A stretch of DNA of 64,000 bases from Owenia fusiformis (Eukaryota; Annelida; Polychaeta; Sabellida; Oweniidae): NCBI GenBank assembly GCA_903813345.2, contig CAIIXF020000003.1:21840931-21904930 (forward strand). The letters run 5' to 3'. Positions 22,147 to 34,600 of the stretch are shown here, piece by piece. Every line of letters starts with the position of its first letter. The first letter of the stretch is position 1. The position numbers and the translations under genes are program-made. The notes under the pieces are model-generated. The model did no database searches and was not told the origin of the DNA. It saw only the letters and a program-made list of their open reading frames with translations.

Positions 22147-25100
22147 TTTGTTTTTCTTTCAAATGTTAATGCAACTGTAGTTGTTTTTGGTGTAAGCTGG
22201 AAAATACAGGTTAAAGCAAATATATTACAGGTAAATACAGCAAGGGATTTTTCCTAAGAACTATGAGCAATAGGAGAACAATATAAACTGCTGAGCTTTA
22301 TGATAAGAAGTACATTATATAATATTATCTGAGATTTTTACATGTAAAGTGATCCAGGTCAGATAGACTTACATTACAAATACAATCAAGAAAATGTGAA
22401 ACTCAGTAGACATTTAATACAAATATTCGTTCTATCTAGAAATTACATAATTCAACTACATGTATGGCGAATTTAGAAGCTTGGTTTTACTAAAATGAGC
22501 AACAATGTACATGTACTTCAAAGGACGAGTGATCCATAAGACGCATTTTACTTTTACTCCATCATATTTTGTGACACATAAGGTTGTTGTGTACACAATG
22601 AGCACAGACACTTATAAGGGAATAGCTGTCATTGTGATCTTCCATTTTGTACTACATATTGATGCTTTCGACCCCCTCTAGACAGAGAACAACAGTCATT
22701 TATACATTATTTATATTCACACATGCATGGGTGTCCGAGGGGAGGTTGTGTGTATTGGGTGTACTAGCATCCCCCCTTTTTGAGCCAATTATTTTGAGTT
22801 AATTTTCCCTGGGGATTTTGTTTGTGTTGCCAAGGAGAAAGAGACTCAGAGGAAAGAAGAACTACTGTACTGTATGAGCTTTGGAGAAAGAGCTGTAGAA
22901 GAGCTGGATTCAAGTGCAAGCTAAAACTACAAATGTACATGTTTGATGATGAGGACGGTTTCTTTGTTTTTAGATGTATTGGTATCCCACTTGGCAAAAT
23001 CCTGGATATACCCCTGAGTGGCATACAGTGTGTCTAATGACAAAATTCAGACAGCCAGTCTCCTGTTTGTAAACATACTAGCCAATGATAATTTAGAAAT
23101 GATAAGAAATGCATTGGTTGGTTGAGTAATGGCTATAAATGTAGTATACATGTACATTGTAGTGTTCACTTATCGCGTGACCGAACGCAATCTTTTGCCT
23201 GTACGATTACAACTTGGGAGAACTATCTCAGGGCCGTCAGATGGGGGGGTGCGATGGGTGCGACCGCACCCCCCTTTGTCACCCCCCCAAAATAAATTTG
23301 AAAAAAAAATTGTGAAAAAAATTTTTTTTTTTGAAAAATATTTTTTTTGTAATTTTTTTTCATTGACTCATACACTTTGAAAGTACCCAGAAAGCACCAA
23401 ATAGCATCTTAAAATTGTAAAATTTTCTAGGGGCATTGGCCACCCCTCACACCCCCCACAAAACAATGGAAAAGTTCTAAATTCATTTTAGTGTTTTGTC
23501 TCAGACACTTTCAAAGTGCCCAGACATCATCAAATAGCTCCTTGATATAGTAAGTGTTTCTGGGGGACTTGCTCCCCCTCTTGCATCTTGCACTTGCATA
23601 ACCCCCCTCCCTCTGGCGCCCCCCCCCCCCCTTGACCCCCTCCCCCCCAAAAAATTGTGATTTTCTCAAATTCTTTAATTGACTCATACACTTTGAAAGT
23701 GCCCAGAAAGCACCAAATAGCGTCGTAAAATTGTAAAATCTTCTAGGGGGAGTGGGCCACCCCTCACACCCCAAACAAAACAATGGAAAAGTTCTGATTT
23801 TGTTTTATGTATTGACACTTTTAAATTGCCCAGACATCATCAAATAGCTCCTTGATAAAGTTAATGATTCTGGAAGACTAACACTTACTCGCCCTCTGGC
23901 ATCCCCACTCCACCTCCCCCTCTGGCAGCCCCCCCCCCCTAACACCCCCTTTGAAAGTGCCCAGAAAGCACCAAATAGCACCTTAAAATTGTAAAATTTT
24001 CTTGGGAAATAGGCACTTTTAGGCACAGACACTTTTAAAGTGCCCAAACTTCATCGAATAGCATCTTGATATTGTAAATGTTGATATGGTGGACAAACAC
24101 TTGCTCCCCTCTGGCACCCCAGCCCCACCTCCCCCTCTGGCACCCCCCCCCCCCCCCCCCCCATTGACAACCCCAAAATTTGATGTGCTTGTTTTTCAAT
24201 GTTTTTATTGACTAATACACTTTAAAAGTGTCCAGAAGCACCAAATATCATCTTTAAATTGTAAAATTTTCTAGGAGAGTTAGCCACACCTCAGATCCCC
24301 CACAAAACAAAAGAAAATATTCCTTGCTCCCCTACTGGCCCCCACCCCACTTCACCCTCTCATCCTCTTTGACACCCCCAAAAGAATTTGAAAAAAAATT
24401 CACATTTTTCTTATTGACTCATAACGCACAGGCGTACCAGATGGTTGCAAATTCGCTCCAAATACAACCAAATTTCAACCCCCCTGAATGCTCGGTTTTT
24501 ATTTACTCAACTCTTATTCCGTGGTGGTGGCGTACTACTTGGAAACTTACACTTTGAAAGTGCCCAGAAAGCACCAAATAGCATCTCAAAACTGTAAAAT
24601 TTTCTTATTCCCGTGGTGGTGGCGTACTACTTGGAAACTTACACTTTGAAAGTGCCCAGAAAGCACCAAATAGCATCTCAAAACTGTAAAATTTTCTAGG
24701 GGGAGTGGACCACTCGTCACGACCCCCACAAAACAATTGGAACGTTTGGAAGTTGCATTTGTTAATTCCAAACCAATATAGAGAGTAACTGAGCCCCCCC
24801 CCCCCCCCCATCTGACTTACGCGATTTGATTTACGCGGCAAAAAATTGACAATTTTATATTCTCTTTAGTAAGCTAAAAACCGCACCCCCCTTGGAGAAA
24901 AGTGTCTTACGGGCCTGTATCTACGCCCGTTACACTTAAGATACCTACTTCAATAGATTCCTTGGTATTTTAGCATTATTTTCGTGTAGTTGAATCCACA
25001 ATTGTCTGGGTAGCCTACATGTCTTACTATCGTCAAACAAAATATTTTCTTATTTTGTTTTTAGAGTTTTTAAATAGAAGAAAATCAATGAAACGGCCTA

Positions 25101-25508
25101 AGCTTACCTTATAATATTGTCTCAGTAAATTGCGTTGATAAAATCTTCATATTCTAACTTGGTTCATGTCGTTATCGCTCCCAATTTACTTAACTTTGAC
25201 ATGGGCAATTCATTTGTTTTTATTTCTGGGAAATTCCAAAAGTTAAAAATGGGGAATCCCCTTTCGATTTTTAGAAAACTTCCAAATTTTCATCATAGTT
25301 TTGATAAACAGCTGGATGAAAATCAGTCCAAAATGATCACCAATCAAATCAGTACATCGATAGTTGAGTTTTACTAACACAAACACGTTCATATACCGGT
25401 AATTTGACAATCAATACAAAAGCAAAAGTTTTCAATTTTGCTGACCTACTTTCTAAAACGAGGCTTATCAAAACGAGGATGGAATTTCCCACTAGGTATT
25501 TCCCAAGC
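22147..25508. promoter_or_regulatory. Intergenic region between divergent RIPK1-like and NUDCD1 genes
   Basis: The two start codons face away from each other across 3.36 kb, so promoters and 5' UTR exons of both genes should lie here. I cannot place either transcription start. Much of the middle (23230-24830) is a degenerate repeat array, described separately. Confidence 0.5.
23230..24830. repeat. Degenerate C-rich repeat array with CACTTTGAAAGTG palindromes
   Basis: At least six diverged copies of a segment beginning CACTTTGAAAGTGCCCAGAA and continuing 'agcaccaaatagcatcttaaaattgtaaaattttctaggg' in pieces (about 23372, 23689, 23950, 24215, 24548 and 24640). They are separated by C-runs of up to about 18 bases. 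A recent, nearly exact 90-bp direct duplication lies at about 24514-24603 and 24605-24694. No coding capacity was seen. Confidence 0.8.
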
Positions 25509-25620
25509 ATGGATTTCCAAGTTGAACTAAAAGTTAACAGAAACCTTTTAGATCCAAATTTTGACGGTTATAAGCTGTCATTGGAAGCACTTCCAACTTA
25601 TGAAGTCCCTCTGGAAAGCA
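25509..25620 (+). CDS. NUDCD1: NUDCD1 exon 1
   Basis: Encodes MDFQVELKVNRNLLDP then FDGYKLSLEALPTYEVPLES, matching the N-terminus of the family. Donor AGCA|GTAAGT. It is separated from exon 2 by 7.8 kb of transposon-rich intron, so it is easily missed by gene finders. Confidence 0.9.
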
Positions 25621-28600
25621 GTAAGTACAATTTGGTTATCAAAATAGATAAAATAATTGTAAATCTTGTCGACAAGTTATGATTTTTTATTTGTGCTGAG
25701 GTTATTTTCTTCAATGATGACGAAACAAACTTCCACGTCCCCAGTTCTTCAAGAGGGGGATTAACCCCAGAGTTCAAAGATGACATACGACAATTGTCGG
25801 TACTGGAGATTGTACAGTGGGTTACTTCCTGCGAAAGCTATTTGGATTTTGATATAATAGCTTTCCCACGGAGCATTTGGACAGCTCAGTGATCGTGACC
25901 TTTGAAATCGAATTAAGTCGATCCGCGGCTTCATTTTGGTCTCTAACTGTGTCTTACATCAGTATCATCAATCCGTGTAAGTATTGGAGCGCTGGAGTAC
26001 TTCTTTTTCGATCAAGACTTGTAATTCGTTAGTCGAGTGAATCGTTTTACTGCCAAATTCCAATATGGCGGTTTCTGCTCGGACATTTTCGTAAATCTCC
26101 GGAGGTTGTCTGAACCTAACTAATTCTCAAAATTCATTTCGTTCGTTGCGTATCTCGCACCTAGCAAACCGCCATATTGGAAATAGGTCTGTAAAACTTT
26201 AACTCGATGAACAATTTACAAGTCTTGATCGAAAAAGAAGTACTCCAGCGCTCCACTACTTACACGGATTGATGATACTGATGTAAGACAAAGTTAGAGA
26301 CCAAAAGTAAGCCGCGGATCGACTTAATTCAATTTCAAAGGTCACTATTGATCAGCTGTTCACTTCTCCGTTTGAGAGCCATAAGTTTCAAAATCTAACA
26401 TGGCTCTCGAAGTGAGTAAACAGTGGGTATTTGCTGGGGTACCGACAATTGTCAATTGCAATTTTCAGTAGTAAACATCGATGCACATCGCGATGTACAT
26501 CGAGAAAAAGTTCGAGAAAAGTGCACTGAAATACCAAACGCTAATGCACTAAAATACCGAACAGAACAAATTAATAAGAGTACGCTGGTACATCCGGGAA
26601 CTTCTAGTAACGGTGAAATGAAAGTAAATTAAATCTTTTTAGATTAATGGTTCATTTCGACTAGCTAAAACAGTTTTAAAGCGAAAGAATATCAGAAAAT
26701 GAAATAAGACATGAAAAAAGGCAAGCAATTTGCGTCAAAATAAGATAAGAAAGGGCGATTTTTAGCAAATTAAATGTATATCGCGATGTATCGATTAATC
26801 GCGACAACACTAATTTGCTAGAGAGCCGACAATTTCAAAAATCAATCCACTACTTTTACTTAAAATTTCCACATCGCTGGTAGCCTAGTGGTTAGTCCAA
26901 CAACATTAGACCTAGCCTGGGCCTCGTTTCTTATCTGACATGTCTTATGGCCCGGCTAGGTCTAACCTCCATGATTATTTTGCCCTTGATGCTTTAATTT
27001 AATCGTTCCGCAGGTTTCGACAAGCGGAACTAATTAAACCCTGAAACCATGGTAATATTACACAAAGAATGTGATTCAAGCATGCATACATACCTGTTAT
27101 CCTCAAAATTTATCTTTTTATGCCGAGTAATCGTGATAATAATTTCCAATCTATTTGACAACAATTTCGTTTCGCTAGTAGTTTAATTTTACGATCCGGT
27201 ACACTCGGACGAACAGACACAATGACGGACATGCCGAAATGTCATTTTAGAGATTGGTAAGTGTAGCCTCATTTTACTAGTATAAATGAACATTCGCTTG
27301 GTGTTACATGTATGTGTTTTTATATTACTGTCAAGTATCAATTGCATGTTATCGCAGCAAAATGGTTTCGATGGATCCAGAACTTGCATCAAAGGAAAGA
27401 AAAGTAAAGAGTTTAAACTCAATAACGGCCACAAGAAAATTCCTAATAGTAAAGAACGCCATTATTGAGTTTAGCGACGTTGAACTACCTAGTGGTTAGC
27501 GAGCGCGACTCGTACATACTTGGTACCGAGTTCGAATCCTGTCATACATAATGTATACCTCCTTTTTTTTGAGGGGGGCATAGTGCTTCTTTCGCGGGAT
27601 GGAATCGTGCAGGCATTAACTTATAGTTAGCCATAATATATTTCGACAAAAATTGATGCAACTTCCATCAAAATTGTCCAAACAAAACACAATTACTAGA
27701 AATAATGTATACCAGTAGATTTTATTCTTCATTTGTTCCATTAATTTATCCACGTTACTCAGGAAAATACACAGTTTTGAATTCGCGATTTTGATTCAGG
27801 CAAATAAAGGCGAAATCACTTAGCATGTTTTACAGCATTTAGCAGACCCACAGACCAATCAGTTCTCTATTAGATCCTATTAGGAGAGGCTTCAGTGCCG
27901 ACATTTGGTTCTTTAGCATTTCCTACTAGATTACTAGCTAAAGTACATGTACCAACATTTTAATTGTCGGTCCTCTAGCGTGTCAACACAGCAAAGTCTC
28001 CCGTACCGACAATTTATTTGTCGGTCCTCTAGCGTGTCGACACAGCAAAGTCTAGAGTAAGAACAATTGTCGAAATTAACTGGTGAGAATTTGCGCAAAC
28101 AAAGGTGGTACGCAAGAGACGTATTATGTCAGTCATCGCTAAAGCTCTGGGACTTTTCATCCTCTTCAGTTCTTTGGTGTTAGCATAATCTACTTGTATG
28201 TTTCCTTTTCATGAATAATTTTGGATAAATTTCATGAACATGTATGCTCTTGTAAAATGTGAATACTGTACTTGTAGATCAGACCACCTACATGTACAGG
28301 TACATGTGCATATAAGTGTTGTCGCAAAAACATGTAAACGATATATCGATACATTGCAAAATTGATTGTGGCGATGCATTGATATCTGAAACAAAGCAAT
28401 GATGTTTTAAAAATCACACCTTTTTCACGCAAATTTCTTAGCTTTCTCATTCCTCACATGTACAGAGTGGTAAAAAAACGGTAACCCTGTCACTATCTTC
28501 ACCATTTCTTCATCATTTTAGGAAATTTCCTGATATTTGGCACAAATGTACATCATTCTATTTTCTACTGGCTTACCATATTTCATGACCATCAGATTGA

Positions 28601-31600
28601 TACAGTAGTCACAATTTTACAGCACAACATGCTCTAGTGGCCACTAATATTTGGCTCACACAGTGAGCCTATGGGATCGACCAGGCGTCCGTCCGTCCGT
28701 TGGTCCGCCCGTCCGTCAACATTGGCCGCACAAATTAAAATTGCTATTCGGATTGACCCTTATAAAAAACTCAACCTTGAAAATCCGAATTTAAACTGTT
28801 GCACAATCATTGTACAATCATTGATCCGATCATTTATGCAACCATGCCAACCGTTACGATGCAACCATTGCAGTTTTGGTTGTAAACTCATTGAAAATGT
28901 TTCAATCATATGTAACCATTGTAAACGCTTGACAATTTTGGTTGCATTTCTTGCAACCGTTTCAATTGAATGCAACCCTTTAAAACTATGGCAATATTAT
29001 CTCAATACAACATAAAATAATTATCTCGCTCTTTAAAAAATATATTTCAAATGTATGTATTTCATGCATACATGTCAGAATTTAAATGGTTTGATCAAAA
29101 AGATATTTAAACTACTGAAATAGTTGAGTAAACTTGTCTTGTGAATGAAAATATATTGAACCAATTTTAATCTAACTTTGAAGGATGGTGATTGTCCCAC
29201 TCACATGTATATTATCTAGATAATAGCAATGCTAAGGCATGGCAAATCCCCTCGGTGTCATGACTATCATTTTAAAAAAATCCCTTCACAACTTTATAAG
29301 TTATTGCAAAAACATTTAAAAAAATTTTGATTGGGTCAAGTCTTGGATTTTACTCTTCACCTTGCAATCATCACAATTATAAAGGAAGGAAGATGTGTCT
29401 GGAAGTAAGAAATCCTTCAATCGGAAAATAATCTGTTTATTGATTTGATATTTTAGATTTGATAGAGAAAATGCAATCAGACATTACAGGATGTGTTTTA
29501 AATAATTAAGTCAATAAGCATAACTTAAAAAACTCTGATTACAGTTAGACTCAGTCTCTCTAGTTTGATTAGAGTCTGCTTTGAAGGATGTGTCTAAAGA
29601 AAATTTATTAATCCATTAATCCATAAACAAAACAAAAATAATTCGGCAAGGCAAAACAAACCTTATTACAGAGAGACTCTCAGTTTGATTAGAGTCTGCT
29701 ATAAAGGAAGCATCCTATGTAATTAAATTAGTCCATACACAGAACTTGATAAATAATTTGCCAGAGAAAATCTCCCAGATTTAGATTTTTCCAAGTTTAG
29801 AGTTTGAAAAATAAACCCTGTTTTGGTTTTTATTTTTTAATCATTAACACATATTATTTAAACTGAAAACACTTTTCAGTACAAATGCTCTGCCCTAGTG
29901 AATACAGTAAAACCAGGGACTTTCAATCTATTGAATGCCCATGGTAAAACAAACTAAATAAAAATGAAATAAAAAATCCTGAAAATATTATTTGCAGTTT
30001 CATATACTTGCTATTTGAGGTTTCTCAGCACTTATTGAAGTAATTGAATAAAGAAATAAACCCTCAAAAATCTGAAAACACTTTTTAAATTGTTACCCCC
30101 CCCCTCTGCATGAAATAGAGAATAAAAATAAATATACAGTATAACACAAGATGGAAATAGCTATAACAGAAACTAGGACTATGAACCCTTTTTCTGGTCA
30201 AGCATCTTAATTAGCCATTCAACCGTTTTAATTAGCTGTTCAACCGTTTTAATTACATGTAGCTGTTCAACTGTTTTAATTGGCTGTTCAAGCATTTTGA
30301 TTTGCCTAAACCCATGAGAATATCAATACTGTATGTAGTTGGCATTGTTGTGTTGAGCATTGTTATAAAAAATATTTGCCAAGAAAGAACATGGTAATTA
30401 AATCTGTTGTGAATAATGTGTTTCACACATAATATACAGTCAATATCAAAATAGTTCTCTTGTTTGTATTTTTAAATTTTAATGAGTCTTGATATTAGGT
30501 GTTAACTACACATATATGGAAACATTTGAAGACCCATTTTGCTGAGGGGGCTGGCTACTGGCCTGTTCATTGTATATAAACTTTTGCGGGGGTCCTAAGC
30601 TAAACCCTCCGATATCAGTATGTGCCCATACCAATCTATTTATATATCATGGGTGTAGCTATAATTCATCTACCTTGACAAAATTTTACTGAAATTATTA
30701 ATTCAGATGTTTTCCAATTGAAACTGTGAAAATTAAGTCTGCTGCCTGAATGCATTATTGCTATAAAAACATTTCCACTAAATAAAGCAATCAACTTGTG
30801 ATTACATATGTTTGTATTATTTTGTACATCATATCCTGCTACTTTTGATCATATATCAGTCTAATCATGAACAAAAACAATTGTGTCTAATCTTGTGATT
30901 TTGTTAAGTTTAAAGGAAATCTTAAGATTTTCCTTTGTCAATTTCTTAACAAAATTGGAATTTTGCTCAATTCTTTTCATAATAACATTAAAGATACATG
31001 TACATCATTTTGGCAATATCAGATAAAGGGAATTAGACACTAGATATGGTACTTCTAATTGTGTAAATAATTTAAATGACAGAGAACATAAATTATCATA
31101 TGCCATTGAGTGGAAAACTAGTCTGGTATCGCATTCCTAAATCCATACTGGAGAAAGAAACATATGAACATGATTTAGTAATTTACTATAATAAACATGC
31201 ATGTATGCTTGCAGAAAAAATATCCTAATATACTGTTGTTGAATAGAGGTAAATTCAAATCCTTACTTTAAGATAATTTTAATTTCAGGTAAAATGATTA
31301 TTTTTTGGAATGATACTAATTCAGGATGGTTGCAGGGGTTGAACTATGTAATCATTGAACAAAGCATATTGCAACCATTTACATTTCAATGTGAAATGGT
31401 TGCAGTTTACAATGGTTGCAGATTACAATGATTGTATAGAAATGGTTGCACAGTCGTTGAAAAAGAGTTGACTTTGCTTGGTTGAATGCAATGATTGCAC
31501 AATGATTGCTTATCATCGTACAATGGTTTTTCCTTTGATTTTAGTACATTTTAGTTGAAACAATCAGTATTCAATGATTGATGGAAACGGTTTAAATTCG

Positions 31601-34600
31601 GACTTTCAAGGTTGAATTTTTTATAAGGGCAGTCATATCCACAGTCTTTTTATGCATATCCATAATGCCTATTTGAACTATCATCGCCCGGTTTCCGAGA
31701 AATTGCTGATTTCGACGTCAAAAAGTCAAATTTTCTGTAAATACTAGACACTTTGTTGTAGTAGAACTTTCAAATAACTTGTAGTAGTTGCTGTATATGC
31801 AACTTATGTCCTCTGAAGATTTCAAAACTCTTGGAATTACAGTTTTTGGTGTTTACTCTATAAAATTTGACAAAAAGTAGGACATGTCATTTTCAGGAAA
31901 CTTTCTTATGTATAAAGTCAATGGCAGGTTTTGTGATTGACAAGTTTCTCAAAGTTTGCCTTATACTTGATCATATCTTGCAATGAATTACATCATAACT
32001 AGATTTATGCATTCCCTACATATTGCTCAATATATGTCAGCATCAAATTTTTACCGTTTTTGAGATATTTGACGTCAAAAAACAGTAAAAATAAGTTATT
32101 TTTCAACTTGCTTCAATTTGACCAAATTTTTTTTGAAAATCATCTACAAGTTACCAGGAGTTCAAATCTGACATTAGTTTTAGGATTTGACCTTTACTTG
32201 ACCTTCAGTGACCTTTCAAATTGATTCTTGGATGTAAATTTTGGTCAGCTTAATCACAAAAGACCTTACTGAGCTCTAAATAAGTAAAATTTTCAAGGTT
32301 AAAATTTCATCAGACTAGGTCACACAACTGTGCTGTCTAAGTTTCTCAAAGTTCGAGACTACAAATCCAAATCAATATTTTTGTTTGAAAGTCAGGATAC
32401 ACATTCCTCTGAAGGTTCCAAACTGTGTGAGCACAGGACCGTGGGTCCTATTTTGTGCTGTAGGCAAACCTGCACACATTGTCCAAAATGTCCGTACCTG
32501 ACTTCTACCTGTGGGGATATATACCAAATATAGAGTGTACAAGAATGACCTCAGGACAATTGCAGACCTCAAACGGGAGATCATCCATGTCTTTCAGGCC
32601 ATACCTGCTGAGGAATGCAGTCGGGTTATTGACAACTTGTGCAGGTTTGCTTACAGCGCGATGATGGCTATACCTAGGGCATGTTGTTGAAGGTGCTGTA
32701 ACATTGTGACTATCAGTTTGATGATCATGAAATATGGTAGGAAATTGAACGATGTGCAAATGTGCCAAAATAACAGGGTGTAAATCCTTTAAATAGATAT
32801 GAGGAAAATGCAGGGTTGCCATTTTTGTCCCACCCTGTACATGTAGTTCATTTTTCAATGTTCTCTGATACATTTATGCTTTCACTTAAAAATGTTTTAG
32901 TCTAAATTTTTACATTATTACTGGAAGTATTACTTATTTGTTGCATTCAGTGTTTTAGTGTAATTATTTAACAGTGGCAAATATTTACAGTGTACACGTT
33001 CCTATCATTCTGATACTCAGACCATCTCTGCTATGCACAAGAATCTAGAAGGACACTGAGAGAAGGCTGTGATATCTCACGATGCGTTCCTATAGTAATA
33101 CATTTACTTGTAGTGGGGGTTACTGAGTTCCCCATGATACACAGATGTGACCTAAATCTTAGGATTTTGGTGCATTGTATAAGAATGCCCCAAAATATTT
33201 GCCATGCCATGCCAGTAGTTGGATCTTTCTGCTTTCTCACAATAGAATGGTCATGGACTGTTTTATTGATATGATAAATTATTTTATTCCATACTATATT
33301 ACATGAATTATTTAGAAGTTATTTTTATGAACAAGCCAACCATATCTGTATTGAAAGAGAATAAATTGCAATTCTAGATTTAGATGAGACCAAGTTGACT
33401 ACTGACCAGTATTCCTACCAACATATCAAGGCATATGGACTTCACAACCATATATACGTGGACCAGCACAACACCTCTACTGTATATTTTGTTGATGACA
33501 AATGGAGGGTGATGCGGCTATGTGTGCAGCTGGTAAGATCATTTTCACATGTATCTGATGATTGAAGGCAGAATCAGAGCTTCGTATATGGTGGGGGGGG
33601 GGGTCAGGGGGTGACAAAATTGCAAGCAATATCAGGCCGTTCAACTGTCCTGCAATTTGCGTATTTGTGACACATTTGCTGGAAAATGTGAAGTCACGCC
33701 AGTTTTTTTTGCAAAAAAACAAAAGCCGAAAAAAATGAATGCATTTCTTTTGGACTTTTCACGTGGATACTGTATATGTCACACATTTTCTATGACTTCA
33801 GACTATTATCTCAATAAGTATAAAGTATTGATTTATCTGATTTTTCAGTTACAAAATCACAGTTAAATTAAAGAACCACAGAAAATTAAGCCAAAGGGTC
33901 AAGATGAATTTTCAAAGTAGCAAAAGCCAAATCAAGACCTTTATTTTGTTAAAGATGGACAAGTAGATAAGGAAATAGTTGTTACCAACAAAAACATATT
34001 TCACATTAGTGTCATCTATTTCAGGAGAGCAGCTTTGACCCTCCAACTGTGATATTTGAAATCCCAGATGCAAGAGATGTTAAACAGCATGAGGACAGGT
34101 GTGATTGCTCCATCTATCTGCCCTCTCCCGAACTAGCAGTGTTGTCTGATGGGGCTGGCAATATTTACATCTTAGAGACTGGAGACAGGGCGAGTTCCAT
34201 TGAAACCTGGAAGGTAATTGTTTTGATAATGCACTTTGTCGAGATACATGTACTGAAATCTGATTGGTTCTAAGCATATAAAGAAATTATACTATATTTT
34301 TCGGACAACTTGATTCCTTCACAAAGAAGAGTGCCTGGCTTGAAATGTTAATGTGAAGAAAAGTTATATTACACATTGCAATGAACCACCCTTGGCAAAT
34401 GCTAGTCATGGGCCTGGACACTGTGCTGCAAGTAACTAACTATATCATGAAATTGTGAATGATTGAATAACACCATGATTTGCTAGATGTAAGTTGAAAA
34501 GCTACTGTATGGAAATAACTTAATTGTTCATAACTAAATACAAGGAGTTTTTTTTGTGCAGATAATTCACAAACACAACATTAACACGGATGATGACTGT

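Larger units (their letters stand above)
28463..32837 (+). mobile_element. Decayed mariner-like transposon, 4.4 kb, carrying a nested element
   Basis: It is bounded by TA (28461-28462 and 32838-32839). Inverted ends CAGAGTGGTAAAAAAACGGT and (opposite strand) CAGGGTGGGACAAAAATGGC extend with lower identity for about 180 bp ('atttcatga.catca', 'acagtagtcacaattttacagca'). Near the right end, 32490-32690 (+) encodes transposase C-terminal remnants: VPDFYLWGY, then after a frameshift LKREIIHVFQAIPAEECSRVIDNL. The reading frame is broken, so it is inactive. It fills most of NUDCD1 intron 1. Confidence 0.75.

Noticed and set aside
26460-26815. hAT-like element with 'atcgcgatgta' and 'gtcgcgattaatcgat' motifs
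   Set aside because: One end resembles hAT termini (TAGTGTTGTCGCGATT on the opposite strand) but I found no matching second end or target duplication, so boundaries could not be set.
27221-27258. Possible small first exon ATGACGGACATGCC... ending TTG|GTAAGTG
   Set aside because: Twelve codons with a good donor but no acceptor partner in a compatible frame; insufficient support.
28671-29015. 114-codon frame starting MGSTRRPSVRWSARPS
   Set aside because: It runs from a GTCC-rich dispersed repeat into transposon ends with GCAACCAT repeats; no protein similarity.
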